Positions 1 through 5,596 of a stretch of DNA of 7,835 nt are shown here, piece by piece; the first letter of the stretch is position 1, and the number at the start of each line of letters is the position of its first letter. The notes below the pieces were generated by a model that saw only the letters and a program-made list of their open reading frames with translations, made no database searches and was not told where the DNA came from. Origin of the DNA: Actinomycetota bacterium (GTDB lineage Bacteria; Actinomycetota; CADDZG01; WHSQ01); the NCBI GenBank assembly GCA_013695055.1, contig JACDBF010000018.1, forward strand, positions 1-7,835. The letters are read 5' to 3'. The translations under genes and the position numbers were made by a program.

Positions 1-2
1 CG

Positions 3-1067
3 ATCGTCACAGGCGCCGGGGCGCTCGAGGTCACAGCTCCACGGGTCAACGATCGCCGCAGCGACGCCGACACTGGCGAGAAGATCCGCTTCAAGAGCGA
101 GATCCTGCCGCCGTGGGCGCGCAAGTCCCCGAAAGTGGTCCACGTGCTGCCGCTGCTCTATCTCCACGGGCTTTCGACCGGCGACTTTGTTCCCGCGCTC
201 GAGCAGTTCTTCGGTTCCGATGCCGGGCTGTCTGCGTCCGCGATCACTCGGTTGACCACGGCGTGGCAGGCCGAGCGCGACGACTTCATGTCCCGCAAGC
301 TCGCCGACCGCGACTACGTCTACATGTGGGTCGACGGGGTCCACTTCAACGTGAGGCTCGGGGGCGATGACCGCCTCTGTTGCCTGGTCATGGTGGGTGT
401 GCGCATCGACGGCACCAAGGAGCTGATCGCCATCGCGGATGGCTATCGGGAATCGACTGAGAGCTGGGCCGAGCTTCTGAGATCGTCCAAGAAGCGCGGC
501 ATGCGCGCGCCGGTGCTGGCGGTCGGTGACGGGGCGCTTGGGTTCTGGGCCGCGGTCAGAGACGTCTTTCCTGAGACTCGTCCGCAACGGGACTGGGTGC
601 ACAAGATCGCCAATGTGCTCGACTGCCTGCCCAAGTCCGTGCAGGCGGCTGCCAAGCGCTCGCTGCGGGAGATCGTCCACGCCGAGGACAAAGACCACGC
701 CCAGCGCGCGGTCACGCAGTTCGCTGACGAGTTCAGGACCAAGTGGCCCAAGGCCGTTGCCAAGGTCGTCGACGATCAGGACGCGCTGCTCGCGTTCTAC
801 GATTTCCCCGCCGAGCACTGGAAGCATCTTCGGACTTCCAACCCGATCGAGTCGACGTTCGCACCGGTCAGGGCGCGCACCAACCTCACCAAGGGACCGG
901 GATCGCGCGACGCCGGGTTGGCGATGGTGTTCAAGTTGATCGAGGCCGGGGAGAGGAGGTGGAGAAGGATCGACGGGCACGAGCTCGTCGCGCTCGTCCG
1001 GGCGGGCGCGAAGTTCAAGAGCGGCAAGTTGGTGGAGGCAGATCAAGACGAGAAGGACGCCGCGTGA
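3..1067 (+). CDS. IS256 (Mutator) family transposase, 5' end outside window
   Basis: DDE transposase that cuts and joins the ends of its own insertion sequence. The frame is open from base 3 to the TGA at 1065-1067 (354 codons seen), and residues before the internal GTG at 135 already match the family (PRVNDRR, then FKSEILPPWARKS, then YLHGLSTGDF), so 135 is not the real start. Catalytic residues are visible: Asp in WVDGVH (codon 333), Asp in VGDGALGFW (codon 528) and Glu in TSNPIESTF (codon 849). The spacings of 65 and 107 residues agree with the DDE layout I recall for IS256. About 50-60 N-terminal residues should lie upstream, given a usual length near 400. I see no frameshift or internal stop, so the element may be intact. 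Family assignment is firm; the exact IS name is not known. Confidence 0.93.
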   Translation: MVTGAGALEVTAPRVNDRRSDADTGEKIRFKSEILPPWARKSPKVVHVLPLLYLHGLSTGDFVPALEQFFGSDAGLSASAITRLTTAWQAERDDFMSRKLADRDYVYMWVDGVHFNVRLGGDDRLCCLVMVGVRIDGTKELIAIADGYRESTESWAELLRSSKKRGMRAPVLAVGDGALGFWAAVRDVFPETRPQRDWVHKIANVLDCLPKSVQAAAKRSLREIVHAEDKDHAQRAVTQFADEFRTKWPKAVAKVVDDQDALLAFYDFPAEHWKHLRTSNPIESTFAPVRARTNLTKGPGSRDAGLAMVFKLIEAGERRWRRIDGHELVALVRAGAKFKSGKLVEADQDEKDAA

Positions 1068-1072
1068 TCAAA

Positions 1073-1101
1073 GTTCCATTCCACAACTCCTGACTATTTC
1101 T
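1073..1101 (+). repeat. Probable right terminal inverted repeat of the IS256-family element
   Basis: Directly behind the transposase stop lies a stretch with the core CCACAACTCCTGACTATT (1081-1098). This resembles terminal repeats I remember from actinobacterial Mutator-type elements. The partner repeat would be left of the window, so inversion cannot be checked here. Confidence 0.5.
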
Positions 1102-1191
1102 CGCTTCTAGGTCCCCAAACCTCCTGCATTGGTGTTTGCCACCGCAGCGCGACGACTGACACAAACTAATGATGTTCCTGCCCGAGACCGA

Positions 1192-2277
1192 TCAGGAGAC
1201 CTTTCGTAAGTAGCCCTTGGCCGCTCGCGAATGGGGCAACAACAAACAGCTGTCGCCGAACTCGTGCCAGAGGTAACCGGCTTCGATCGCGGCGTCGTAT
1301 GCGCGTTGCACGAGCTTCGGCCCGGCCACTGCTTCGAGCAAAGAGAGATGCGAGGCTTGCGGTGGGTGCCAGCCGGTGATCAGTCCGTCCACGGCTCGGG
1401 CCGGTCGATCGGTTCCGAGGACGAGGTCGGTGCGGCCGCTGCCGCATACGACGATTCCATCCGGCCGAGCAACGGTCTCCAGCGCGCGCGTGACCGTTGT
1501 GCCGACGGCGATCACGCGGCCTCCCGCTTCATGTGTCTCGTTCACAAGCCACGCTGTCGAACACGGCACGTCGTAGCGCTCCTCTTGGGGGGCCTCCCCG
1601 GCTTCGAGTGAGGAGACTCCAGCGTGGAGCAGGACCGGCGCAACATTGATGCCCCGAACAACGAGATCGGTGACGAGCCGATCGGTGAAGGGCCGGCCTG
1701 CGCTCGGCATCTCGGCGCTGCCTTGCTGTCTCCCGAAGATCGTCTGATAGTCGGAAAGAGGCCACCTGCCGTGCAAGTAGCCATAGGTGATCGGACGCCC
1801 GTATCGCGCAAGGTATTGCTCCTCGTCCAGATCGACTTGGAGGTGCGCGCGCCAGAGCCGGCTTCGGCCTAGCTCCGGGTCCGGGTGGGCGGCCAGCATG
1901 TCGATGCGGGCACCCTGGGGGAGATACAGGATGTCGCCGTCCGCCGCACCCGGCAGCGGACCGTTTGAGTCGCGTAACTCGATCACCCAGGAGTCCGGTT
2001 CGACGGGGGACGAGAAGTGGACCGTTACAGGTCTTCCGTCGGAGTGAAAGCCGTCGACAGCCGCAGCCAGCGTTGCCGACGTATTCACCACCACGAGGTC
2101 ACCCGGGAGCAAATGGTCCCTCAGGTTGCTAAAGCGCGCGTGCTCTACTTTGTCAGGGCGGGCGACAAGCAGGCGGACTTCATCGCGCGTCACCCCGCGC
2201 GCTTCGGGCGGCTCCGTAGCGTGAAGCCTCTCCGGCAGGGTGAAACTGGTATGAGCGACGGCGAGGGAGGCGCTCAC
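1192..2277 (-). CDS. QueA-like S-adenosylmethionine:tRNA ribosyltransferase-isomerase family protein (divergent)
   Basis: Canonical QueA moves the ribosyl part of SAM onto preQ1 at the tRNA wobble base, giving epoxyqueuosine. This 361-residue protein has the family length and fold signatures: HARFSNLRDHLLPGDLVVVN (46-65), SAEMPSAGRPFT (187-198), a block from LLHAG (216-220) to RVIAVGTTVTRALE (254-267), GWHPPQASHLSLLEAVAG (302-319) and EAGYLWHEFGDSCLLL (332-347). Several signatures depart from canonical forms: GLHFT is GRPFT, HVGAGTF is HAGVSSL, NFHLP is GWHPP, and NTRVIPARL is NTSATLAAAV. It starts at GTG 2277-2275, whose GTGA overlaps the TGA stop of the upstream SDR gene, implying translational coupling. 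Family membership is firm. Whether it acts in queuosine synthesis is open, and no other queuosine gene is in the window. Confidence 0.85.
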   Translation of the reverse strand: MSASLAVAHTSFTLPERLHATEPPEARGVTRDEVRLLVARPDKVEHARFSNLRDHLLPGDLVVVNTSATLAAAVDGFHSDGRPVTVHFSSPVEPDSWVIELRDSNGPLPGAADGDILYLPQGARIDMLAAHPDPELGRSRLWRAHLQVDLDEEQYLARYGRPITYGYLHGRWPLSDYQTIFGRQQGSAEMPSAGRPFTDRLVTDLVVRGINVAPVLLHAGVSSLEAGEAPQEERYDVPCSTAWLVNETHEAGGRVIAVGTTVTRALETVARPDGIVVCGSGRTDLVLGTDRPARAVDGLITGWHPPQASHLSLLEAVAGPKLVQRAYDAAIEAGYLWHEFGDSCLLLPHSRAAKGYLRKVS

Positions 2278-2981
2278 GATCCGACTTCCCGGATCGTCGG
2301 CGCCAGCTCGTTGCTTCGATACCTTCCGCTAGGAGGACGTTCCTCGATGAGCCGAAGCAGGGACGGCACGACCGCTTCTGGCTCTGGGCGATCGGAGATG
2401 TCCTCGTCCGGGAACGCCTCTTGATGCATCACGGTGCGCATGTCACCCGGATCAAAGGTGTACACGCGCAAGGCTTCTTGCTCGACGGCGAGTGTGGCCG
2501 TGAGCTGCTCGAGGGCAGCCTTGGATGAGCCGTACCCTCCCCAACCCCCGTAAGGCTCTATGGCAGCGTCGGACGTCACGTTCACGATCGCTCCTTCAGC
2601 GGCCATGAGGTCGGGCAACAAAACCTGGATCATCGCGAGCGGCGCAATGACGTTCACGCGAAACACTTGCTCGAGCGTGTCGGTCGGATAACGATCGAGC
2701 GTCGGAAGGGGGCTCGCTCCCAGGGTGCTCGCGTTATTGACGAGCAGATCGACGCGACCCACGCGCCGGGCAGCCTCGGCCATCTGGTCCCTATGCCCCC
2801 GGTCCGCGATATCACCCGGAATGGCGATGACCTTCCCTGAAGCTCCCAGCAAGGCCATTGCGCCCTCGAGTTCATCCCCGTCGCGAGCGTCCACGACAAG
2901 ATTCCATCCTCGCTGGGCGAGCTCCCGCGCAAGCGCCAGGCCCAGTCCACGTGATGCTCCGGTTATGACGGCGAGCGGCAT
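2274..2981 (-). CDS. SDR-family NAD(P)-dependent oxidoreductase
   Basis: Cytosolic short-chain dehydrogenase of 235 residues, a normal length for a classical SDR. The Rossmann nucleotide-binding motif TGASRGLG is at 7-14, the adenine-ring motif NNAS at 82-85, and the catalytic set is Asn110 (RVNVIAPL), Ser137 (NVTSDAA), Tyr150 and Lys154 (YGSSK). DPGDMRT (178-183) stands where SDRs usually have the PG motif. ARD after the second beta strand (Arg33) hints at NADP(H), which is inference. The ATG at 2981-2979 is preceded by AGGAGG (2993-2988) with a 6-base spacer. It is first in an operon with the QueA-like gene (4-base overlap) and divergent from soxR, so it is a likely SoxR target. The substrate cannot be told from sequence. 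Confidence 0.92.
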   Translation of the reverse strand: MPLAVITGASRGLGLALARELAQRGWNLVVDARDGDELEGAMALLGASGKVIAIPGDIADRGHRDQMAEAARRVGRVDLLVNNASTLGASPLPTLDRYPTDTLEQVFRVNVIAPLAMIQVLLPDLMAAEGAIVNVTSDAAIEPYGGWGGYGSSKAALEQLTATLAVEQEALRVYTFDPGDMRTVMHQEAFPDEDISDRPEPEAVVPSLLRLIEERPPSGRYRSNELAPTIREVGS

Positions 2982-2987
2982 GACTCT

Positions 2988-2993
2988 CCTCCT
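2988..2993 (-). promoter_or_regulatory. Strong ribosome binding site of the SDR gene
   Basis: AGGAGG on the minus strand, 6 bases before the ATG at 2981. It fixes the SDR start and is the only clear entry site for the two-gene minus-strand operon, since the QueA-like start lies inside the SDR stop overlap. Confidence 0.8.
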
Positions 2994-3006
2994 ACTGTTG
3001 ATCGGT

Positions 3007-3034
3007 TTGCGCTTCCCAGACTAGGAGTTAAAGT
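3007..3034 (+). promoter_or_regulatory. Possible weak soxR promoter
   Basis: TTGCGC (3007-3012) and TAAAGT (3029-3034) are separated by 16 bases and could form a weak sigma70-type promoter for soxR, starting near 3041. It would overlap the putative operator, allowing autoregulation. The match is poor and this is only the best candidate in an 85-base gap. Confidence 0.25.
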
Positions 3035-3048
3035 CAAGTTTAAGTCAA
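3018..3048 (-). promoter_or_regulatory. MerR-type promoter (19-base spacer) and putative SoxR operator for the SDR/QueA-like operon
   Basis: On the minus strand TTGACT (3048-3043) matches a -35 box and TAGTCT (3023-3018) can serve as a -10 box. They are separated by exactly 19 bases. Promoters activated by MerR-family proteins, including SoxR, have 19-20 base spacers, with the operator inside the spacer. Here the spacer region carries TTAAA and TTTAA arms six bases apart, and 3026-3045 is an imperfect dyad with 7 of 10 base pairs matching. The start site would fall near 3011, leaving about 30 bases of leader including the AGGAGG. The match to the classical SoxR box (CCTCAAG...CTTGAGG) is poor, so operator identity is inferred from position and spacing. 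Confidence 0.5.
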
Positions 3049-3049
3049 G
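3028..3049. repeat. Two-copy 11-base direct repeat in the soxR/SDR intergenic region
   Basis: TTAAAGTCAAG (3028-3038) is followed directly by TTTAAGTCAAG (3039-3049), with one mismatch. The period is close to one DNA helical turn, so both copies face the same side. It overlaps the -35 box and spacer of the minus-strand promoter, where a regulator would bind. Confidence 0.75.
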
Positions 3050-3066
3050 AGGAAGGCGTCGATAAG

Positions 3067-3531
3067 TTGGCAGAGAGCTCGCTCACCGTTGGCCAAGTGG
3101 CGGAGCGCAGCGGATTCACCCGGTCCGCACTGCGCTACTACGAGCGCGAGGGCTTGGTGTCTGCCGAGCGGACCGAGGGGGGGCAGCGCCGCTACGCGCG
3201 GAGCGTCCTCCGCCGGCTCGCTTTCATTCGCGCCGCCCGACATGTCGGCCTGACGCTGGAAGAGATCCGCGTCTCCCTCGCGGAGCTGCCTCGATCGCGA
3301 ACCCCTACGCGCCGGGACTGGACGCGCATATCAAAGCGATGGCGACAACGGCTCAACGCGGAGATCGAAGCGCTGGAAGCTCTTCGGGACGGGTTGGATT
3401 CCTGTATTGGATGCGGGTGTCTCTCGCTCCAGCGCTGCCTGATCTCCAATCCCGGCGACGGCGCGGCCGCCAGAGGACCGGGGGCGGTGTATCTGCCGAA
3501 GCCACTTCGGGAAGCCGAACACGGCCAATGA
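3067..3531 (+). CDS. soxR: Redox-sensitive MerR-family transcriptional activator SoxR
   Basis: SoxR is a dimeric MerR-family regulator that activates promoters when its [2Fe-2S] cluster is oxidised by superoxide or redox-cycling compounds. The 154-residue protein has the MerR winged helix at about 6-75 (LTVGQVAERSGFTRSALRYY, then a GGQRRY wing at 38-43), a dimerisation helix at about 85-112, and the cluster motif CIGCGC...C with Cys113, 116, 118 and 124. The C-x2-C-x-C-x5-C spacing matches E. coli SoxR, followed by the conserved NPGD. It starts at TTG 3067 after GGAAGG (3051-3056), which gives the expected N-terminus. It is divergent from the SDR/QueA-like operon. The positions that are Arg127 and Pro131 in E. 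coli are Leu121 and Leu125 here, suggesting non-enterobacterial redox tuning. Confidence 0.93.
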   Translation: MAESSLTVGQVAERSGFTRSALRYYEREGLVSAERTEGGQRRYARSVLRRLAFIRAARHVGLTLEEIRVSLAELPRSRTPTRRDWTRISKRWRQRLNAEIEALEALRDGLDSCIGCGCLSLQRCLISNPGDGAAARGPGAVYLPKPLREAEHGQ

Positions 3532-3565
3532 CGGAACAAGGTGCCGGCCAAGCGAGAGCTCGAAG

Positions 3566-4174
3566 TTGTCCGCACGCATTGCCAAGCACCAAGGCGATGG
3601 CGACGTCATCGGGGTCGATCTCGTACCCAAGCGACTCGAGATGGCACGTCGACACGGGATCACGGTGCTCGACGTCAACCAAGTGGACGATGTGCCGGAT
3701 GCAATCCGGGATCTGACCGGAGGCCGCGGCGCGGACTCTGTGATAGATGCGGTCGGGCTCGAAGCGCACGGAGCTCCAGCGGCAAGCGCGGCGCAAGCTA
3801 TGGCCGGATGGCTACCAGACAAGTTGGCTGAGAAGCTCAACAAGACGGCCGGAGTCGACCGGCTTTCCGTTCTTTACTCGTCCATCGATGCATTACGCAG
3901 GGGCGGAACCTTGTCGGTCATCGGCCTCTACGGTGGAGCTGCGGACCCAATACCCATGATCGAACTGTTCGACAAGCAGATCCAGATCCGCATGGGCCAG
4001 GCCAATGTGAAGCGCTGGGTCGATGACCTCATGCCACTTCTGCTGGACGACAGCGACCCACTGGGCGTGGAGGATCTCGCAACCCACAAGCTCCTGTTGG
4101 AGGATGCGGCGCACGGATACGAGATCTTCCAGAACAAGAAGGACGAAGCAATCAAGGTGATCCTGCAGCCGTAA
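3566..4174 (+). pseudogene. 5'-truncated zinc-dependent alcohol dehydrogenase (MDR/formaldehyde-dehydrogenase-like), C-terminal half
   Basis: About 200 residues match the second half of a roughly 390-residue glutathione-independent formaldehyde dehydrogenase-like MDR enzyme: DVIGVDLVPKRLEMARRHG after the second Rossmann strand, then TGGRGADSVIDAVGLEAHG, LRRGGTLSVIGLYGG, IRMGQANVKRW, and a C-terminal LEDAAHGYEIFQNKKDEAIK ending at TAA 4172-4174. The N-terminal catalytic domain with its zinc ligands and the GxGxxG loop is missing. In-frame sequence upstream runs into the soxR end without family resemblance. The nominal TTG at 3566 has no convincing ribosome site. It cannot be an active dehydrogenase as it stands. 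Deletion joining soxR to the second half of the gene is the simplest explanation; misassembly is the alternative. No frameshift is seen within the remaining part. Confidence 0.75.
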
Positions 4175-4309
4175 GGCCTGCAACGGTTCACCAACCGGCA
4201 ACCCGAGCGGAGGTGGCGCGAGCAAGCACGGGGTTCCGGGACTGTTGCCCCGGTAGATCAGCGCATGCCTGTACAGCGGACGCGGAGGTGATGAGCTAGA
4301 AAGAGTTTC

Positions 4310-4545
4310 ATGGTCGCGTCCGTCGTCCTTGGCTTCTTCCTGATTGCGCTCGTGTTTACCGACGTAGCTCTGAGTGTGCTTGCGCCTTCGGCGCGGGGGC
4401 CGTTGAGCTATCTCGTCTAATCGAACGGCTTGGAGGCTCTCATGATCTGCACCCAAGGCCGTGCGGGAGGAACTCATTAAGATGGCGGGTCCCGCGAGCA
4501 TTCCTGCGACGATCGGGTTGTGGCTGGGCCTTCTTTGGGTGGGTT
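4310..4545 (+). pseudogene. Frameshifted N-terminal remnant of a small ion-channel-like membrane protein
   Basis: From ATG 4310 a 36-codon frame reads a hydrophobic helix followed by FTDVALSVLAPSARGPLSYL, then stops at TAA 4418-4420. Moving one base on, the next frame continues as NRTAWRL, meets TGA at 4443-4445, and reads on into EELIKMAGPASIPATIG and a second hydrophobic helix (LWLGLLWVGF). From memory, two-transmembrane potassium-channel family proteins have a helix, a DVFLTVLHP..RGPLS-like segment, a NRTxW segment and then an AGP..hydrophobic helix in this order. The pieces line up if one extra base at 4418 and an in-frame stop are allowed. The pore and C-terminal domain are not found downstream. 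This rests on pattern memory; a chance small hydrophobic frame is the alternative. Confidence 0.45.
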
Positions 4546-4664
4546 TCAATCCCGGCACCAGCTCACCGTCGCCACCTGGAAACGACTTACCGGGTCCCAG
4601 ACAAGTGGATCCGTCAAGACCAACTCGTCGCCGATTCGAGCACCGTGACAGTTTGCCCAAGGCT

Positions 4665-4671
4665 AAGGAGG
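4665..4671 (+). promoter_or_regulatory. Strong ribosome binding site that fixes a TTG start
   Basis: AAGGAGG lies 7 bases before TTG at 4679, the best Shine-Dalgarno match in the window. It supports that non-ATG codon as the start of the glycosylase gene. Confidence 0.8.
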
Positions 4672-4678
4672 GTAAAGG

Positions 4679-5581
4679 TTGACGAAGTTCCGCATCACCC
4701 CTAAAGGTCCCTTCTCGCTTGAGGCCGGCACACGTTTCCTCGAGGGCTTTGCTCCTGCCCTGTACGAAAGGTCGCAGGCGCCAGGCCATCTCCATCTCGC
4801 CTTCCCTGTGGAGGGCACTTGGGACACCGTTGGGGTATGCGTGCGTCAGACGGACAAGGCCGTGATCGGTGAGCTCTTCGGAGACGCGGACCGAAAGACG
4901 GTCCGGCGGCAGGTAGCGCGCATTCTGTCACTCGATGTCGACGGATCTGGGTTCGCCGCGGTCGGTCGACGTGATCCCGTCGTCGGCCGGCTACAGCGTT
5001 CCTACCCTGGCTTGCGCCCGGTCCTGTTCTCGTCGCCATACGAGGCCGCGGCGTGGACGATCATCGGGCATCGAATACGGATCCTGCAGGCCGCTGGAAT
5101 CAAGCAGCGCATCGCCGAGCAGCTCGGCGAAGGAGTCGATGTTCACCGAGAACGACTGCACGCGTTTCCGGCACCGCAGCGCCTCGCTTCGATGCTCAGC
5201 TTCCGCGGGTTGTTCGGGCGAAAGGTGGAGCAGCTCCACGAGGTTGCCCGCGCTGCTCTGGAGGGTCGACTTGATGGCGATCGGCTCCGATCACGCCCTC
5301 ACGAAGAGGCCCTTGCGGAGCTAAAAAGTCTTCCGGGCATCGGAGACTTCTCGGCAGAGCTGATACTCGTTCGAGGGGCGGGTGAGGCGGACCACTTCCC
5401 TCACACCGAGGGTCGCCTGCAGAGCGCAATGTCGGACGCCTACGGCTTCGATGCGATCCCTCCCATTGAGAAGCTGGCCGAGATCGCGGAAAAGTGGCGC
5501 CCTTACCGCTCATGGGTCGGCGTGCTGTTCCGTACAGAGCTCGAGGACCAAACGCACCGAATTTCGGGGCCCAATGAATGA
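4679..5581 (+). CDS. AlkA-like DNA-3-methyladenine glycosylase (HhH-GPD family)
   Basis: Base-excision repair enzyme of the helix-hairpin-helix GPD superfamily, which removes alkylated purines from DNA. The 300-residue protein has an N-terminal AlkA-like beta domain (about 1-110), then RPVLFSSPYEAAAWTIIGHRI (113-133), a family hallmark, and the HhH element LKSLPGIGDFSAELIL (215-230) followed by RGAGEADHFP. The position usually held by catalytic Asp (as in FPATDLGL) reads FPHTEGRL, placing Glu244 there. I recall related actinobacterial proteins also carrying Glu, so this may be a subfamily trait and not a defect. Start TTG 4679 is supported by AAGGAGG 7 bases upstream. The GNAT gene follows after 15 bases, so they are probably cotranscribed. 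Substrate range is uncertain. Confidence 0.87.
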   Translation: MTKFRITPKGPFSLEAGTRFLEGFAPALYERSQAPGHLHLAFPVEGTWDTVGVCVRQTDKAVIGELFGDADRKTVRRQVARILSLDVDGSGFAAVGRRDPVVGRLQRSYPGLRPVLFSSPYEAAAWTIIGHRIRILQAAGIKQRIAEQLGEGVDVHRERLHAFPAPQRLASMLSFRGLFGRKVEQLHEVARAALEGRLDGDRLRSRPHEEALAELKSLPGIGDFSAELILVRGAGEADHFPHTEGRLQSAMSDAYGFDAIPPIEKLAEIAEKWRPYRSWVGVLFRTELEDQTHRISGPNE

Positions 5582-5596
5582 CGCGGGGGAACAGGC

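Larger units (their letters stand above)
1..1101 (+). mobile_element. Right-hand portion of an IS256-family insertion sequence
   Basis: The element enters from the left edge and holds the transposase gene. Its right boundary is placed at about 1101 because family members usually end within a few tens of bases after the transposase stop, in an inverted repeat with a CCACAACnnnTGACnATT-like core, and such a core follows here. The left end and target duplication are outside the window, so the boundary is approximate (plus or minus about 10 bases). It lies about 90 bases beyond the 3' end of the convergent QueA-like gene, which it does not interrupt. Confidence 0.75.
4175..4678. other. Region of about 500 bases without an intact gene
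   Basis: Between the alcohol dehydrogenase remnant and the glycosylase gene I find no intact gene on either strand. Bases 4310-4545 hold the membrane-protein remnant listed separately. CGGTT (4184-4188) and AACCG (4193-4197) could pair as a 5-base hairpin just after the dehydrogenase stop, but no T-run follows. Bases 4546-4664 show nothing recognisable, and I cannot place a convincing promoter for the downstream operon. A 300-codon minus-strand reading frame covering 4795-3893 is judged a GC-driven shadow. Confidence 0.55.

Noticed and set aside
135..137. GTG at 135 as the transposase start
   Set aside because: Conserved IS256-family residues continue in frame upstream to base 3, so the gene starts left of the window.
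3528..3716. Small frame starting at the ATGA overlap with the soxR stop (MTEQGAG...)
   Set aside because: The overlap looks like coupling, but the frame is out of register with the dehydrogenase remnant it covers, has no recognisable domain, and ends inside that remnant.
4184..4197. Hairpin CGGTT/AACCG after the dehydrogenase remnant as a terminator
   Set aside because: The stem is only 5 pairs and no T-run follows, so it does not qualify as an intrinsic terminator.
4284..4299. GGAGGTGATGAGCTAG as a ribosome site with a two-codon leader frame
   Set aside because: Spacing between GGAGG and the ATG is only two bases and the frame encodes just Met-Ser; it is too far from ATG 4310 to serve it.
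3893..4795. Minus-strand open reading frame of 300 codons
   Set aside because: It runs antisense to the clear dehydrogenase remnant and into the glycosylase gene, shows no recognisable domain, and has the composition of a high-GC shadow frame.
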